The notes beneath the pieces were generated by a model. It did no database searches. It saw only the letters and a program-made list of their open reading frames with translations, and was not told where the DNA came from. A DNA stretch of 46,368 nucleotides from an archaeon (GTDB lineage: Archaea > Thermoproteota > Nitrososphaeria > Nitrososphaerales > Gagatemarchaeaceae), in the NCBI GenBank assembly GCA_021791695.1, contig JAJYWC010000013.1, forward strand, positions 1-46,368, given 5' to 3'. The translations under genes were made by a program, and so were the position numbers. How positions within the stretch are numbered: the first letter of the stretch is position 1; the number at the start of each line of letters is the position of its first letter. Positions 24,021 to 32,896 of the stretch are shown here, piece after piece.

Positions 24021-24953
24021 ATGAGCAGGGACGCCTGGTCCGGCAAAGACGTGCTCAGCATCCTCGATTTTTCTCGGCAAGACCTCGAGCAGCTCTTCGC
24101 AGTGGCGGATGATTTTGTCGAGCGACCGGACTCGGTCGAAAAGTCCCTCAGTGACCGGATCGTCGCGACCGCGTTCTTCGAACCGAGCACCAGGACGAGG
24201 CTCAGCTTCAGCACCGCAGCCATAAAGCTCGGTGCCAAGGTGATAGACCTCTCCCCGGAGGCGTCCTCGGTGATGAAGGGGGAGAGCCTCCCCGACACCA
24301 TACGCATGCTCGAGTCCTACTCCGACCTCATCGTCATGCGCCATCCGTCGGAGGGTGCCGCGTTGCTCGCGTCCGAGGTGGGAAGGGTCCCGATAGTCAA
24401 CGGCGGCGACGGTTCGCAGCACCATCCGTCGCAGGCGATGCTCGACCTGTTCACGATAAAGCGGCTCAAGGGGCGGATAGACGGACTGCGGTACGCCGTG
24501 CTCGGTGACGTAAGGTACGCGAGGAGCGCAACCTCGTTCCTCTACGGGCTTTCAAAGTACAGCCCCCGGGTGGTCTATCTGGTCTCGCCGGAGGGCCTCC
24601 GGATAAAGAGCGAGGTGAAGGCCACGCTCGACGGGTTCAACCTGGAGACCCAGCAGGTCGAGGACATCGAGAAGGTCCTCGACAAGGTTGACGTGGTCTA
24701 CATGACGCGCATCCAGAAGGAGCGCTTCCCGGACCCCAACGAGTACGAACGCGTCAAGGGGAGCTACAAGATCACCAAGAGCACGCTGGCCAACGCGAAG
24801 GACGCAATTGTCATGCATCCGCTACCAAGGACCGGCGAGCTGGCCTACGATGTCGATTCGCTGCCGAACGCCGCATACATGGAGCAGGCGAGGATGGGGG
24901 TGCCGGTCCGCATGGCTCTTCTCCACCTCGTGCTGGGAGACAGGAAGAGATGA
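24021..24953 (+). CDS. pyrB: Aspartate carbamoyltransferase catalytic subunit
   Basis: PyrB joins carbamoyl phosphate and aspartate in pyrimidine synthesis. The start at ATG 24021 gives 310 residues, the family norm; an in-frame ATG at 23985 would add 12 and overlaps the TATA-like box. The product has AFFEPSTRTRLSFSTAAIKLG (carbamoyl phosphate site), MRHPSEGAALLASEV, GGDGSQHHPSQAMLDLFTI, and VMHPLPRTGELAYDVD. The catalytic and trimer-interface residues that can be recognised are intact. The stop overlaps the ATG of pyrI (ATGA), as expected for a holoenzyme with regulatory chains. Confidence 0.95.
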   Translation: MSRDAWSGKDVLSILDFSRQDLEQLFAVADDFVERPDSVEKSLSDRIVATAFFEPSTRTRLSFSTAAIKLGAKVIDLSPEASSVMKGESLPDTIRMLESYSDLIVMRHPSEGAALLASEVGRVPIVNGGDGSQHHPSQAMLDLFTIKRLKGRIDGLRYAVLGDVRYARSATSFLYGLSKYSPRVVYLVSPEGLRIKSEVKATLDGFNLETQQVEDIEKVLDKVDVVYMTRIQKERFPDPNEYERVKGSYKITKSTLANAKDAIVMHPLPRTGELAYDVDSLPNAAYMEQARMGVPVRMALLHLVLGDRKR

Positions 24954-25423
24954 GCGACAAAGAGACGATGCTCGTCCAGAAGATAAGTGACGGCACCGTG
25001 ATAGACCACGTCTCCGCCGGGAAGTCGCTCTCGGTCCTCCGGCTACTCAGCAATCCACAGAACAGGGGCGTAACGGTCGCCCTGGTCATGAACGTGGGCA
25101 GCTCTAAGATGGGCAGGAAGGACATCGTGAAGATGGAGGGGGTGGAGCTCACGGACGAGCAGGTGCAGAAGCTCGCACTGATAGCGCCCCTCGCCACGGT
25201 CGTGACAATTCGCTCTTTCAGGGTGACTCAGAAGAAGAACGCCGTCCCCCCGAAGGTCGTGACCGGAATCCTGAACTGCACCAGCACCACGTGCATCTCC
25301 GTCAAGGAGAAGGAGTCGGTGCAGTCAATCTTCTCCCTGGCGGGCTCTTCCCCTCTTTCCTACAAGTGCAAGTTCTGCGGTCGTATCCTCTCCGAACAGG
25401 AAATATCGGCCCAGCTCGGGTAG
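24950..25423 (+). CDS. pyrI: Aspartate carbamoyltransferase regulatory subunit
   Basis: PyrI binds nucleotide effectors and assembles with PyrB through a zinc domain. The 157-residue product has the allosteric domain (about 1-100: KISDGTVIDHVSAGKSLSVL, then MNVGSSKMGRKDIVKMEG) and a C-terminal zinc domain with CTSTTCI and YKCKFCG, giving the C-x4-C and C-x2-C pairs. Length and zinc ligands are normal, so CTP/ATP-type allosteric control is plausible. It overlaps pyrB by four bases and lies four bases before pyrC. Confidence 0.95.
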   Translation: MSDKETMLVQKISDGTVIDHVSAGKSLSVLRLLSNPQNRGVTVALVMNVGSSKMGRKDIVKMEGVELTDEQVQKLALIAPLATVVTIRSFRVTQKKNAVPPKVVTGILNCTSTTCISVKEKESVQSIFSLAGSSPLSYKCKFCGRILSEQEISAQLG

Positions 25424-25427
25424 TCGA

Positions 25428-26648
25428 TTGTTCGACCTTTCCATACACGGCAGGGTCTACACCGACCGGCTCCTAGAGGGGTGGGTGTATGTCACAGGCG
25501 GGAAGATAGCGAAGGTCTCACGAGAGCGGTCCGGGAAGGCGGCAGCCGAGATAACGCTCTCTGACTCCCAATTCCTCTTCCCCGCTGCAACTGACCTTCA
25601 CGTGCACCTCCGGGACTGGTCGCAGAGGCGCAAGGAGACTGTCGAGACCGGGACCAAGAGCGCACTCGCCGGTGGTGTCACGACTGTCGCCGATATGCCG
25701 AACACCGAACCCAGGATGAACACTGTGGAGGCCGTCGAGAAGCGCGCCGACCTGATGCGCGCGAAGAGCTTCGCAGACTTTGCCCTGCACGCCGGTCCCC
25801 CCGACTCGCCCGGCAGTTTCGCTGCGCTGAAAAAGGCGGGGGCGTTCGCAGTAAAGCTCTATCCTCCGGAACTTGGAAGGTTCACCGAGGTGCTCAAGGA
25901 GACAACGCGCTCTCGCATGAAGCTCGCCGTCCACGCTGAGGAGTTCGCTCTCGTCGGCACGGAAAGGGCGCACCTAGCTGAGGGTGTAGCGGTGAGGAGA
26001 ATTCTCGGGGGGCTCGCTAGCACCTCCGAGGTCCGGTTCGCGCACGTCTCCACGTCGGACGGTGCCTCCGAACTTGAGCGCGCCAAGAGGTCGCACAGCG
26101 GCTTGACGGTAGAGGTTGCGCCGCATCACCTTTTCATGAGCGACGAGGTCGCAGAAGAACGGATAGGGGTCACCAGCCGGGTGAACCCATCGCTCCGCTC
26201 GAAGGCCAACGCGGCAAAGATGCGCCGGATGATGCGTTTGGGCGTCTTCGACTTCTATGTGACCGACCACGCCCCTCACACGGTAGAGGAGAAGTTCCAG
26301 GGTGCGCCCGGCTTTCCGGGCCTGGAGCTGGCGCTTCCTCTCTTCCTCACCAAGACCAATGACCCTGCCCTCGTCTCCAGGATGTATTGCGAGGCCCCGG
26401 CCGCATACCTCGGTCTACGCAAGGGGAAGATCTCGCAGGGCTTCTGGGCAGACATGGTCGTAATCGGGAGGAGAAGCTGGAAGGTAGACCCCGAAAGGTT
26501 CGTCTCGAAGGGCAGGGTCACGCCTTTCGCCGGCGAGACGATGCGCTACTCCGTCGAGCACGTCTTCAAGGCGGGAAGGACAGTGTTCAGCGGAGGAAGA
26601 TTCACCAAGACCATCTCCCGCCTCGCGGTAGACGGTCATCTTCATTAG
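25428..26648 (+). CDS. pyrC: Dihydroorotase
   Basis: PyrC cyclises carbamoyl aspartate. The 406-residue amidohydrolase has the metal site: DLHVHLRDW (H-x-H), ADMPNTEPRM, FAVKLYPPE with the lysine position used for the bridging carboxylate, HAEEFAL, APHHLFM and the terminal VTDHAPHT aspartate. The protein begins FDLSIHGRVYTDRLLEGWVYV, the small beta-sandwich domain, and the start is TTG 25428. It completes steps two and three of UMP synthesis with pyrBI; the other pyr genes are not in the window. Confidence 0.93.
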   Translation: MFDLSIHGRVYTDRLLEGWVYVTGGKIAKVSRERSGKAAAEITLSDSQFLFPAATDLHVHLRDWSQRRKETVETGTKSALAGGVTTVADMPNTEPRMNTVEAVEKRADLMRAKSFADFALHAGPPDSPGSFAALKKAGAFAVKLYPPELGRFTEVLKETTRSRMKLAVHAEEFALVGTERAHLAEGVAVRRILGGLASTSEVRFAHVSTSDGASELERAKRSHSGLTVEVAPHHLFMSDEVAEERIGVTSRVNPSLRSKANAAKMRRMMRLGVFDFYVTDHAPHTVEEKFQGAPGFPGLELALPLFLTKTNDPALVSRMYCEAPAAYLGLRKGKISQGFWADMVVIGRRSWKVDPERFVSKGRVTPFAGETMRYSVEHVFKAGRTVFSGGRFTKTISRLAVDGHLH

Positions 26649-26673
26649 GTGTCGGCTTCCACATCGAGGAGCT

Positions 26674-27060
26674 TTGAAGACCCGACTATTCACGGTTGGC
26701 ATAGTCGAGCGCCGGGGGAAGATACTGGTACTGAAGCGGAAGGAGGACGACGACACATATCCGGGCCTCTGGGACTGCGTGGGGGGTCATTTCGAGAAGG
26801 GAGAATCCTCCGAGGAGTGCATGCTTCGGGAGGCGCTTGAGGAATCGGGGCTCAAGCCGCGTATCGAACGAGTCGGGAGGCTGATAGAGTATCGTGACGA
26901 ATACGGTCGCTCAGTCGCGGTGCCCTTCCTCCTTTGCGCCTCCTCCGGGAGGGTGGTCCCGTCAGAGCACTCGGAGTTCCTGTGGGTGTCTCCCGAAGAG
27001 GCGAGGCAGCTCGACTCGGTCCCTTCTCTGCGGAAGGCAATCGACGACTTCCGGCTCTGA
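26674..27060 (+). CDS. Nudix hydrolase
   Basis: The 128-residue protein has a complete Nudix box, GGHFEKGESSEECMLREALE followed by ESGL, matching G-x5-E-x7-REUXEEXGU, inside a small alpha/beta domain starting TVGIVERRGKILVLKRKEDD. Nudix enzymes hydrolyse nucleoside diphosphates linked to another moiety; the substrate cannot be predicted. The TTG start at 26674 is supported by GAGGAG at 26666-26671, a good Shine-Dalgarno sequence, though close. It follows pyrC by 25 bases and may be co-transcribed with it. Confidence 0.87.
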   Translation: MKTRLFTVGIVERRGKILVLKRKEDDDTYPGLWDCVGGHFEKGESSEECMLREALEESGLKPRIERVGRLIEYRDEYGRSVAVPFLLCASSGRVVPSEHSEFLWVSPEEARQLDSVPSLRKAIDDFRL

Positions 27061-27084
27061 ATCAGAGAAGAATCATAGTCTAAA

Positions 27085-27091
27085 CTTATAA
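27085..27091 (+). promoter_or_regulatory. TATA-like box for ppdK
   Basis: CTTATAA, within AAACTTATAACG, lies 24-30 bases before the GTG at 27115. That is the spacing expected of a leaderless archaeal transcript and supports this start codon. Confidence 0.6.
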
Positions 27092-27114
27092 CGAATGAGG
27101 TCCGGAGCTCTCTC

Positions 27115-29778
27115 GTGCAGGTAGCCAACTCACCGCAAAAATGGCTATACTTCTTCGACGAGGGCGTCTCAGACAAGAAGCTGCTCGGTGGGAAGGGCGC
27201 GGGTCTCTGCGAGATGACCTCTCTGGGGCTCCCGATCCCTCAGGGGTTTGTGATTACCACAGAGGTGTGCGAGGAGTTCTACCGGAACGGGCAGAAGCTG
27301 CCGACAGGGCTTATGGACACGGTCCTCGCGGCGATGAGCTCCCTGGAGCTGAGGACGGGAAAGAAGTTCGGGAACCCAGAGAAGCCGCTGCTAGTTTCAG
27401 TCAGGTCCGGGGCGCCCGTCTCGATGCCCGGGATGATGGACACCATCCTCAACCTCGGGCTGAACGACTCGGTCACCGAGGGACTCGCCACCCTCACGGG
27501 GAACAGACGTTTTGCTTACGACACCTACCGGCGCTTCATCCAGCTCTTCGGTAAGATCGTGCTCGGAGTCGACGAGGATGAGTTCGCGAAACTTCTCGAC
27601 GGCGAGAAGAGGCGCAGAAACGCCAAGCAGGACAGCGACCTGGACGCGGACTCCGTGAGGAGGGTCTCGGAGTCCTACAAGGAACTGCTGAGGAGGGAGA
27701 ACAAGCCGCTGCCCCAGGACCCAGCTATTCAGCTGGAGCTGGCCATAGAGGCGGTGTTCAGGAGCTGGATGGGGAAGAGGGCGATAGAATACAGGAGACA
27801 GTACCGCATAGCTCCGGAACAGGCCAGGGGTACTGCGGTGACGATAGTCTCGATGGTCTTCGGGAACATGGGCGACGACAGCGCTACTGGCGTGTTGTTC
27901 ACGAGGGATCCTTCCACGGGCGTGCGCGGCCTCTACGGGGACTACCTGACCAACGCCCAGGGCGAGGATGTGGTCGCCGGGGTCCGCACTCCGAAGCCGA
28001 TAGCGGACATGCAGGGAGAGTTCCCCCGCGCCTACGAGACGCTTGAGCAGGTATCACAGAAACTCGAGTCGCACTACAGGGAGCCTCAGGACATCGAGTT
28101 CACCGTCGAGCGAGGCGCGCTGTACCTTCTGCAGACCCGGGCGGCGAAGATGGGCCCTATGGGCGCCATCCGCGCTGTGGTAGACATGGTCCACGAAGGC
28201 CTGATCTCGAAGGAGGAAGCCATACTCAGAACATCCCCGGAGCAGCTAGAACAGCTGCTTCACCCAAGGGTGGACCCGTCGCACAAGGAGATACCGATCG
28301 CGACAGGTGTCCCTGCCTCCCCTGGGGCGGCGTCGGGAAAGGTCGTGTTCGACGCGGACACGGCGGTCGAATGGACCAAGAAGGGCGAGAAGGTGATACT
28401 GGTCAGAGAGGAGACCAAGCCCGAGGATGTGCACGGATTCTTCGCTGCAGAAGGCGTGCTGACGAGCAGAGGTGGGAAGACGTCCCACGCTGCGGTGGTA
28501 GCGAGGGGCATCGGGAAGCCCTGCATCGTCGGCTGCTCCGCCCTTACAATATACCAGCAAAGCAGGCTGCTGCGTGTGGGTGGGGCGACCATAACCCAGG
28601 GTGACACAATAACCATCGACGGCTCATCTGGAAGCGTCTATCCCGGCGTGGTCCCCCTGCTCCAACCCGAACTGAAGGAGGAAGTCTTCGAGCTACTGGC
28701 ATGGGCGGACGAGGTGAAGACGCTCGGAGTGTGGGCCAACGCCGACACGCCCGAGATGGCTTCCAAGGCGCGCAAGATGGGGGCCGAAGGGATAGGCCTT
28801 GCGAGGACGGAGCGCATGTTCAACTCGGAGGAACGATTACCTATAGTCGTCTCCATGATAATGGCCTCGACCGAGGAGGAGCGGCGGTACTATCTTGACA
28901 AGCTCAGACCGCTCCAGAAACAGGACTTCAAGAGGATCCTCAGGGAGATGCATGGCCTCCCGGTCATCATCAGACTTCTTGACCCGCCCCTCCACGAATT
29001 CCTACCGAGGCTCGAGGACATGCTCGAGCAGGTGGAGAAGCTGCAGCAGCACGGCGATGAAAAGCAGCTCGTGCAGGCGAAGAGGATGCTGGACAAGGCG
29101 CGGGCTCTCTCTGAAGCGAACCCGATGCTCGGCCACAGGGGAGTCAGGCTCGGTCTCACGCACCCAGAAATCTACGAGATGCAGATAGCGGCCGTGATGG
29201 AGGCGACGGCAGAGCTCGTCAAGGAAGGCGTCGACGTCAAGCCCAAGATAATGACGCCTCAGGTGGCCCTCCACCAGGAGGTGAAGCTGCTGCGAGAGCA
29301 GTTCGAGAAGGTCAGGCTCCTCATAGAGACGAGGGAGAACGTGAAGCTCGACGTCAAGTTCGGCACGATGGTCGAGACTGTGAGGGCCGCGCTCGATGCC
29401 GACGAGATAGCTAAGTACGCTGAGTTCTTCTCCTTCGGCACGAACGACCTCAGTCAGGCGACCTTCAGCTTCAGCAGGGAAGATGCTGAAGCGAAGTTCC
29501 TCCCCTTCTATCTCGAGAAGGGCATCCTTTCGGACAACCCATTCGAGACGATCGACGAAAAGGGGGTGGGCAGACTGATCAAGATGGCAGTCGAGTCCGG
29601 AAGGGCAACCAGGCCCGACCTTGAGGTCGGGATATGCGGTGAGCATGGCGGAGACCCGCGCTCGATATATCTGTGCCACAGGGCCGGGCTCAACTACGTC
29701 TCGGCCTCAGCGTTCAGGATACCCGTCGCCAGGTTAGCAGCCGCCAGGGTCGCTCTCCTCGACAGGGCCGGGAATTGA
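27115..29778 (+). CDS. ppdK: Pyruvate, phosphate dikinase
   Basis: PPDK interconverts pyruvate, ATP and phosphate with PEP, AMP and pyrophosphate, serving gluconeogenesis or glycolysis. The 887-residue protein is full length. It has the ATP-grasp domain (LLGGKGAGLCEM near the start, SVRSGAPVSMPGMMDTILNLG), the swivelling phosphohistidine domain (LTSRGGKTSHAAVVARGIGK, catalytic His in TSHA) near residue 455, and the PEP barrel (GHRGVRLGLTHPEI, FFSFGTNDLSQATF, and GICGEHGGDPRSI with the catalytic cysteine). Loss of motifs specific to PEP synthase, plus NLGL and the GGKTSHA context, favour PPDK. The start is GTG. PEP it makes also feeds the EPSP synthase encoded nearby. Confidence 0.96.
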   Translation: MQVANSPQKWLYFFDEGVSDKKLLGGKGAGLCEMTSLGLPIPQGFVITTEVCEEFYRNGQKLPTGLMDTVLAAMSSLELRTGKKFGNPEKPLLVSVRSGAPVSMPGMMDTILNLGLNDSVTEGLATLTGNRRFAYDTYRRFIQLFGKIVLGVDEDEFAKLLDGEKRRRNAKQDSDLDADSVRRVSESYKELLRRENKPLPQDPAIQLELAIEAVFRSWMGKRAIEYRRQYRIAPEQARGTAVTIVSMVFGNMGDDSATGVLFTRDPSTGVRGLYGDYLTNAQGEDVVAGVRTPKPIADMQGEFPRAYETLEQVSQKLESHYREPQDIEFTVERGALYLLQTRAAKMGPMGAIRAVVDMVHEGLISKEEAILRTSPEQLEQLLHPRVDPSHKEIPIATGVPASPGAASGKVVFDADTAVEWTKKGEKVILVREETKPEDVHGFFAAEGVLTSRGGKTSHAAVVARGIGKPCIVGCSALTIYQQSRLLRVGGATITQGDTITIDGSSGSVYPGVVPLLQPELKEEVFELLAWADEVKTLGVWANADTPEMASKARKMGAEGIGLARTERMFNSEERLPIVVSMIMASTEEERRYYLDKLRPLQKQDFKRILREMHGLPVIIRLLDPPLHEFLPRLEDMLEQVEKLQQHGDEKQLVQAKRMLDKARALSEANPMLGHRGVRLGLTHPEIYEMQIAAVMEATAELVKEGVDVKPKIMTPQVALHQEVKLLREQFEKVRLLIETRENVKLDVKFGTMVETVRAALDADEIAKYAEFFSFGTNDLSQATFSFSREDAEAKFLPFYLEKGILSDNPFETIDEKGVGRLIKMAVESGRATRPDLEVGICGEHGGDPRSIYLCHRAGLNYVSASAFRIPVARLAAARVALLDRAGN

Positions 29779-29793
29779 GGCGTACTCCGGAAC

Positions 29794-30606
29794 ATGAAGT
29801 TCAGAATCGCGATGGCCCAGGTCTCCACCTCGGAGTCCAAGGCGCAGAACCTCGAGAGAGGGCTCTCGCTGATCGGAGACGCTGCGAAGGCGGGCGCGAA
29901 GCTTCTCGTGCTCCCAGAGTTGTTCATGGCATACGTCACTCTGGACCAGCTGCCGGCGTCCATAGTTGACATCGCCGAAGACGTCAACGGCCCCTTTGTG
30001 AAGAGGCTTGCCGCGGAAGCCAAGAAGGAGAGGATTCATCTCATTGTGGGTATCCTCGAGAAGTCGAGGAAGAAGGGGAAGGTCCGCAACACAGTGGTGA
30101 TGATTGGACCGGACGGCAATCTCATCGCCGTGCACAGGAAGCTGCAGCTCTTCGACTCGTTCGGCTACAAAGAGTCGAGCAGGTTCGAGCCAGCGGACGA
30201 TGTCGAGGGGGCCTTCGACACGCGCATCGGAAGGCTCGGACTCATGACGTGCTACGAACTACGCTTCCCCGAGATATCGCGAATACTCGCAGCGCAGGGC
30301 GCCGAGGTTATAGTCGTCCCGACTGCCTGGGTGGCGGGAAGGATGAAGGAAGAGCACCTGCACGTTCTTGCGAGGGCGAGGGCGCTGGAGAACACCGTCT
30401 TTGTCGTGGTCGTCTCCCAGACCGGCAGAATATTCACGGGCAGGAGCGTGGTGGTAGACCCGTTCGGAGTTGCGGTCTCCGATGCGGGAGAGGCCGAGGG
30501 CCTAGTCACTGCCGAGATAGACCTGGACCGCGTCAATGCTGTCAGGAAGTCTCTACCGAGCCTCGGACAGGTAAGGATAGACCTCTACAAGAAACACTGG
30601 CGCTAG
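29794..30606 (+). CDS. Nitrilase-superfamily amidase
   Basis: The 270-residue protein carries the Glu-Lys-Cys triad of carbon-nitrogen hydrolases: LLVLPELFM (Glu about 46), AVHRKLQLFD (Lys about 113) and LGLMTCYELRFPE (Cys about 152), followed by VPTAWVAG and the conserved ARARALENTVFVV. The K-x-x-L-F-D and T-C-Y-E-L-R-F-P motifs place it near the omega-amidase and deaminated-glutathione amidase branch rather than true nitrilases. The substrate is not determinable. It follows ppdK by 15 bases and is probably co-transcribed; its stop overlaps by three bases the convergent membrane-protein gene. Confidence 0.88.
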   Translation: MKFRIAMAQVSTSESKAQNLERGLSLIGDAAKAGAKLLVLPELFMAYVTLDQLPASIVDIAEDVNGPFVKRLAAEAKKERIHLIVGILEKSRKKGKVRNTVVMIGPDGNLIAVHRKLQLFDSFGYKESSRFEPADDVEGAFDTRIGRLGLMTCYELRFPEISRILAAQGAEVIVVPTAWVAGRMKEEHLHVLARARALENTVFVVVVSQTGRIFTGRSVVVDPFGVAVSDAGEAEGLVTAEIDLDRVNAVRKSLPSLGQVRIDLYKKHWR

Positions 30607-31883
30607 GTCGTCCTTTGCGGAACGGAGCTTCTGGACCTGAAGATTAGCACAAAGTAGACCACGTTCAGCAGAACGAACGCGATGGAGCTCGCCAGCTCCA
30701 GACGAAGCGTCCAGGGCCCCATCATCCTGCTGAGCATCGCCTCCGTCAAGCTCCAGTCCGGATAGACGGGAGAGAGGAATCTCACCAAAAAGACATTGTT
30801 GACCAGCAGGAACGTCATGTCGGCCGCGGTGAGCGAGACGTACAGCCACTTTCTCGAGGGATTCCAGGAGAGGTCGACCAGGGCGAGGGCGAGGACATAG
30901 ATGCCGTACTGCTCGTTCACCTGGGCCTTGAAGAGCAAGAAGGTTATCGTGCACAAGAGGAGCGACTGGACCAACCCCCTTCGGGTCGAGTACCCGTACC
31001 AGCGGTAACCTAGGTAGATCGCAATCAGCTCTGCGGGTATCCAGACGTACCGGACCGCGTATAACTCGAGCGACGATACGGGGCCGATTGCGTTGAATTC
31101 GATGAGGTAGTAGGCGAAACCGACAGCGGAGAGGGACTGTCCTCCCTTTCCTACAGTGCTCTGCAGGGTCGCGAACGCCGTAGCCACCGGCCATCTCAGG
31201 ATGACGATCGTTGCAAGGGTAGCGGCCACGGGCAGAAGTATTGCGTAGGCGAGGTTCCTCAGCTTGTTCTGCCCCGAGAACGCTATGGGCACCGCGAAGA
31301 CGAGCGGGATGGACTTTATCCAGATGGCGAGGCCCTCCAGCAGCGCGCTTGTCGACTCCTTTTTCGAGTCGAGGGCCATGACGACCGGCAGCATCGCGAG
31401 CGAGTCGAACATCCCCCAGATTCCCGAGATGATTATCGTGAATGGGGACATTAGCCAGAGGGCCAGCGCCTTGTTGGCGAAATCCGGCCTGACCGCCTTC
31501 ACGCATCTTGAAATGAAGTAGCCTAGGAGAACGTCGCCGAGAATCTCCGGCTGCTTCAGCAGGAAGTAGTAGACGAATCTGTCGCCCCCACCGACCAGGC
31601 TGTAGAGGTCGTAGATGCCTCCCAGGAGCAGTGGCCAGAAGGGCAGGTACGCTATGGTCGACTCACCGCTCGCCGAGAAGATGTACGAGAATGACAGCCC
31701 CGGGACGGGACCGAGGACCCCGTAGGGGCTCACCCCGTGCGCGACCCAGAACCCCGTCCTTACCCACAGCTCGAAGTCGAAAGGATGGCCAGTCCAGAAA
31801 GAGAAGACCTCTCTAATTGCGATGCCCGCTACGAGAACTAGGCTCGTCCTTGTCTTGAGAGTGACGACAGAGGGTGATTTCAA
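30603..31883 (-). CDS. Polytopic membrane protein, GT-C glycosyltransferase-like
   Basis: The 426-residue protein has about ten hydrophobic segments. After the first segment an extracytoplasmic loop carries HPFDFELWVRTGFWVAHG, whose acidic pair resembles the D/E motif of GT-C enzymes that use lipid-linked sugars (PIG-M or DUF2029-like mannosyltransferases), followed by YLPFWPLLLGGIYDLYSL. No detailed family match is possible by eye, so the enzymatic call is tentative. The start is TTG 31883. It is divergent from a methyltransferase and belongs to a neighbourhood rich in glycosyl- and methyltransferases, which fits a role in surface glycan or lipid assembly. Confidence 0.65.
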   Translation of the reverse strand: MKSPSVVTLKTRTSLVLVAGIAIREVFSFWTGHPFDFELWVRTGFWVAHGVSPYGVLGPVPGLSFSYIFSASGESTIAYLPFWPLLLGGIYDLYSLVGGGDRFVYYFLLKQPEILGDVLLGYFISRCVKAVRPDFANKALALWLMSPFTIIISGIWGMFDSLAMLPVVMALDSKKESTSALLEGLAIWIKSIPLVFAVPIAFSGQNKLRNLAYAILLPVAATLATIVILRWPVATAFATLQSTVGKGGQSLSAVGFAYYLIEFNAIGPVSSLELYAVRYVWIPAELIAIYLGYRWYGYSTRRGLVQSLLLCTITFLLFKAQVNEQYGIYVLALALVDLSWNPSRKWLYVSLTAADMTFLLVNNVFLVRFLSPVYPDWSLTEAMLSRMMGPWTLRLELASSIAFVLLNVVYFVLIFRSRSSVPQRTT

Positions 31884-31913
31884 GCGAAACCCTCTGAAAA
31901 GAATTTAGGCTCC

Positions 31914-31935
31914 AATCCCTGTCATCGTAGGGATT
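31914..31935. repeat. Short perfect inverted repeat before a methyltransferase gene
   Basis: AATCCCT (31914-31920) and AGGGATT (31929-31935) are perfect complements with an eight-base loop. They end five bases before the ATG at 31941 and follow the A/T-rich GAATTTAGG (31901-31909). The element could be an operator at the transcription start or a hairpin in a short leader. Confidence 0.45.
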
Positions 31936-31940
31936 TTCCC

Positions 31941-32720
31941 ATGCCGAAACGGCCAGGTCCTGATACGGGTGCACTCCCATGGCTCGACGGTTTCGAGCAG
32001 AACGATTATTCTCGTTTGTGGGATTCCAAGCGGATCGAGGCCGAGGCGCAGACGAGAATCTTGACTGGATGGGTCAAACCCGGAGAATCCTACCTTGACC
32101 TTGGAGGAGGCTTTGGGCGCGTCGCCAGAACCATCGAACCGTTCTTTCATCGTGCCGCGCTTATCGATCTTACCAAGCGAAACCTCGGGATGGCGAAAAA
32201 GAACCTCAAACACACGGAGATAATCCGGGGAGATGTGTCCAACATCCCCGCCCGCGACTCCTCCTTTGATTTCATCACGATGATTCGGGTGGTCCATCTT
32301 CTTCCTGACCCTTCGAGGACCATGCGCGAGATCCTGAGAGTCTCGAAGGACGAGGGAATTCTCGTGATGAGTGTACCGAATCTCGCTGTTAACTGTGCAA
32401 TTCGGGACCTCGACCCAGGAGTTCTTTCTGGGATAAGACACATCTTGCCGACCTACGGACCGGTCGTCTGGCCCTATGGGCAGCGGTGTATCTTCTCTCC
32501 ACACAAACTCTTCGTCCCAAAAGAGTTCAAGCTTACCGGTAGGAGAGGCACCGGACTCTTCGACAACTTCGTTGGAAAATCTCTTAACAGATTTCCGCAA
32601 CTTCATCTCCTCGATGTGGCGACCTCGCCATTCTGGTTCATCAAGCTGGATGTCTTTCTCAGATTCGAGATCAGGAAATCGTCCGGGGGCCGTACTTTCT
32701 CGAACACAAAAAGGGACTGA
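31941..32720 (+). CDS. Class I SAM-dependent methyltransferase
   Basis: The 259-residue protein has a class I methyltransferase fold: ESYLDLGGGFGRVARTIEPF (motif I, about 51-70), LIDLTKRNLGMAKKNL, EIIRGDVSNIPARDSSFDFI (motifs II-III), and VVHLLPDPSRTMREILRVSKDEG. The C-terminal part (FSPHKLFVPKEFK and beyond) resembles small-molecule or sugar O-methyltransferases only loosely. GC is near 50%, lower than the flanking operons, suggesting transfer or relaxed selection. The last 28 bases overlap, on the opposite strand, the end of a decayed methyltransferase fragment. Confidence 0.82.
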   Translation: MPKRPGPDTGALPWLDGFEQNDYSRLWDSKRIEAEAQTRILTGWVKPGESYLDLGGGFGRVARTIEPFFHRAALIDLTKRNLGMAKKNLKHTEIIRGDVSNIPARDSSFDFITMIRVVHLLPDPSRTMREILRVSKDEGILVMSVPNLAVNCAIRDLDPGVLSGIRHILPTYGPVVWPYGQRCIFSPHKLFVPKEFKLTGRRGTGLFDNFVGKSLNRFPQLHLLDVATSPFWFIKLDVFLRFEIRKSSGGRTFSNTKRD

Positions 32721-32896
32721 TCACCGAATCGGTTGGTAGGGAACAAGCCTGCCGCCACACCTTCCGTTCTCTCTGCGAGCGAAAGGAAAGAGCTCACCCC
32801 GTAGTAGGTGTCACTTGGATAAGCTGGAGAGGATGCCGCGGAGAGTCCGAGCATCCTTCTGAGCTCGAATTTGGACGAGAAGGAAATCGCGAAACT
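32693..32896 (-). pseudogene. C-terminal remnant of a methyltransferase paralogous to 34828-36060
   Basis: A 68-codon stretch on the minus strand reads SFAISFSSKFELRRMLGL, then SPAYPSDTYYGV, then LFPTNRFGDQSLFVFEKV. The last 68 residues of the intact protein encoded at 34828-36060 read TFAGLFSDNFRVRKIIGL, PPAYLSDLYFRV and FPFNRFGDQTLFVFQKV. The match is colinear without gaps, but the methyltransferase core and flavin domain are missing upstream and the original stop codon is gone. This is best read as a truncated, decaying paralogue. Confidence 0.75.
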
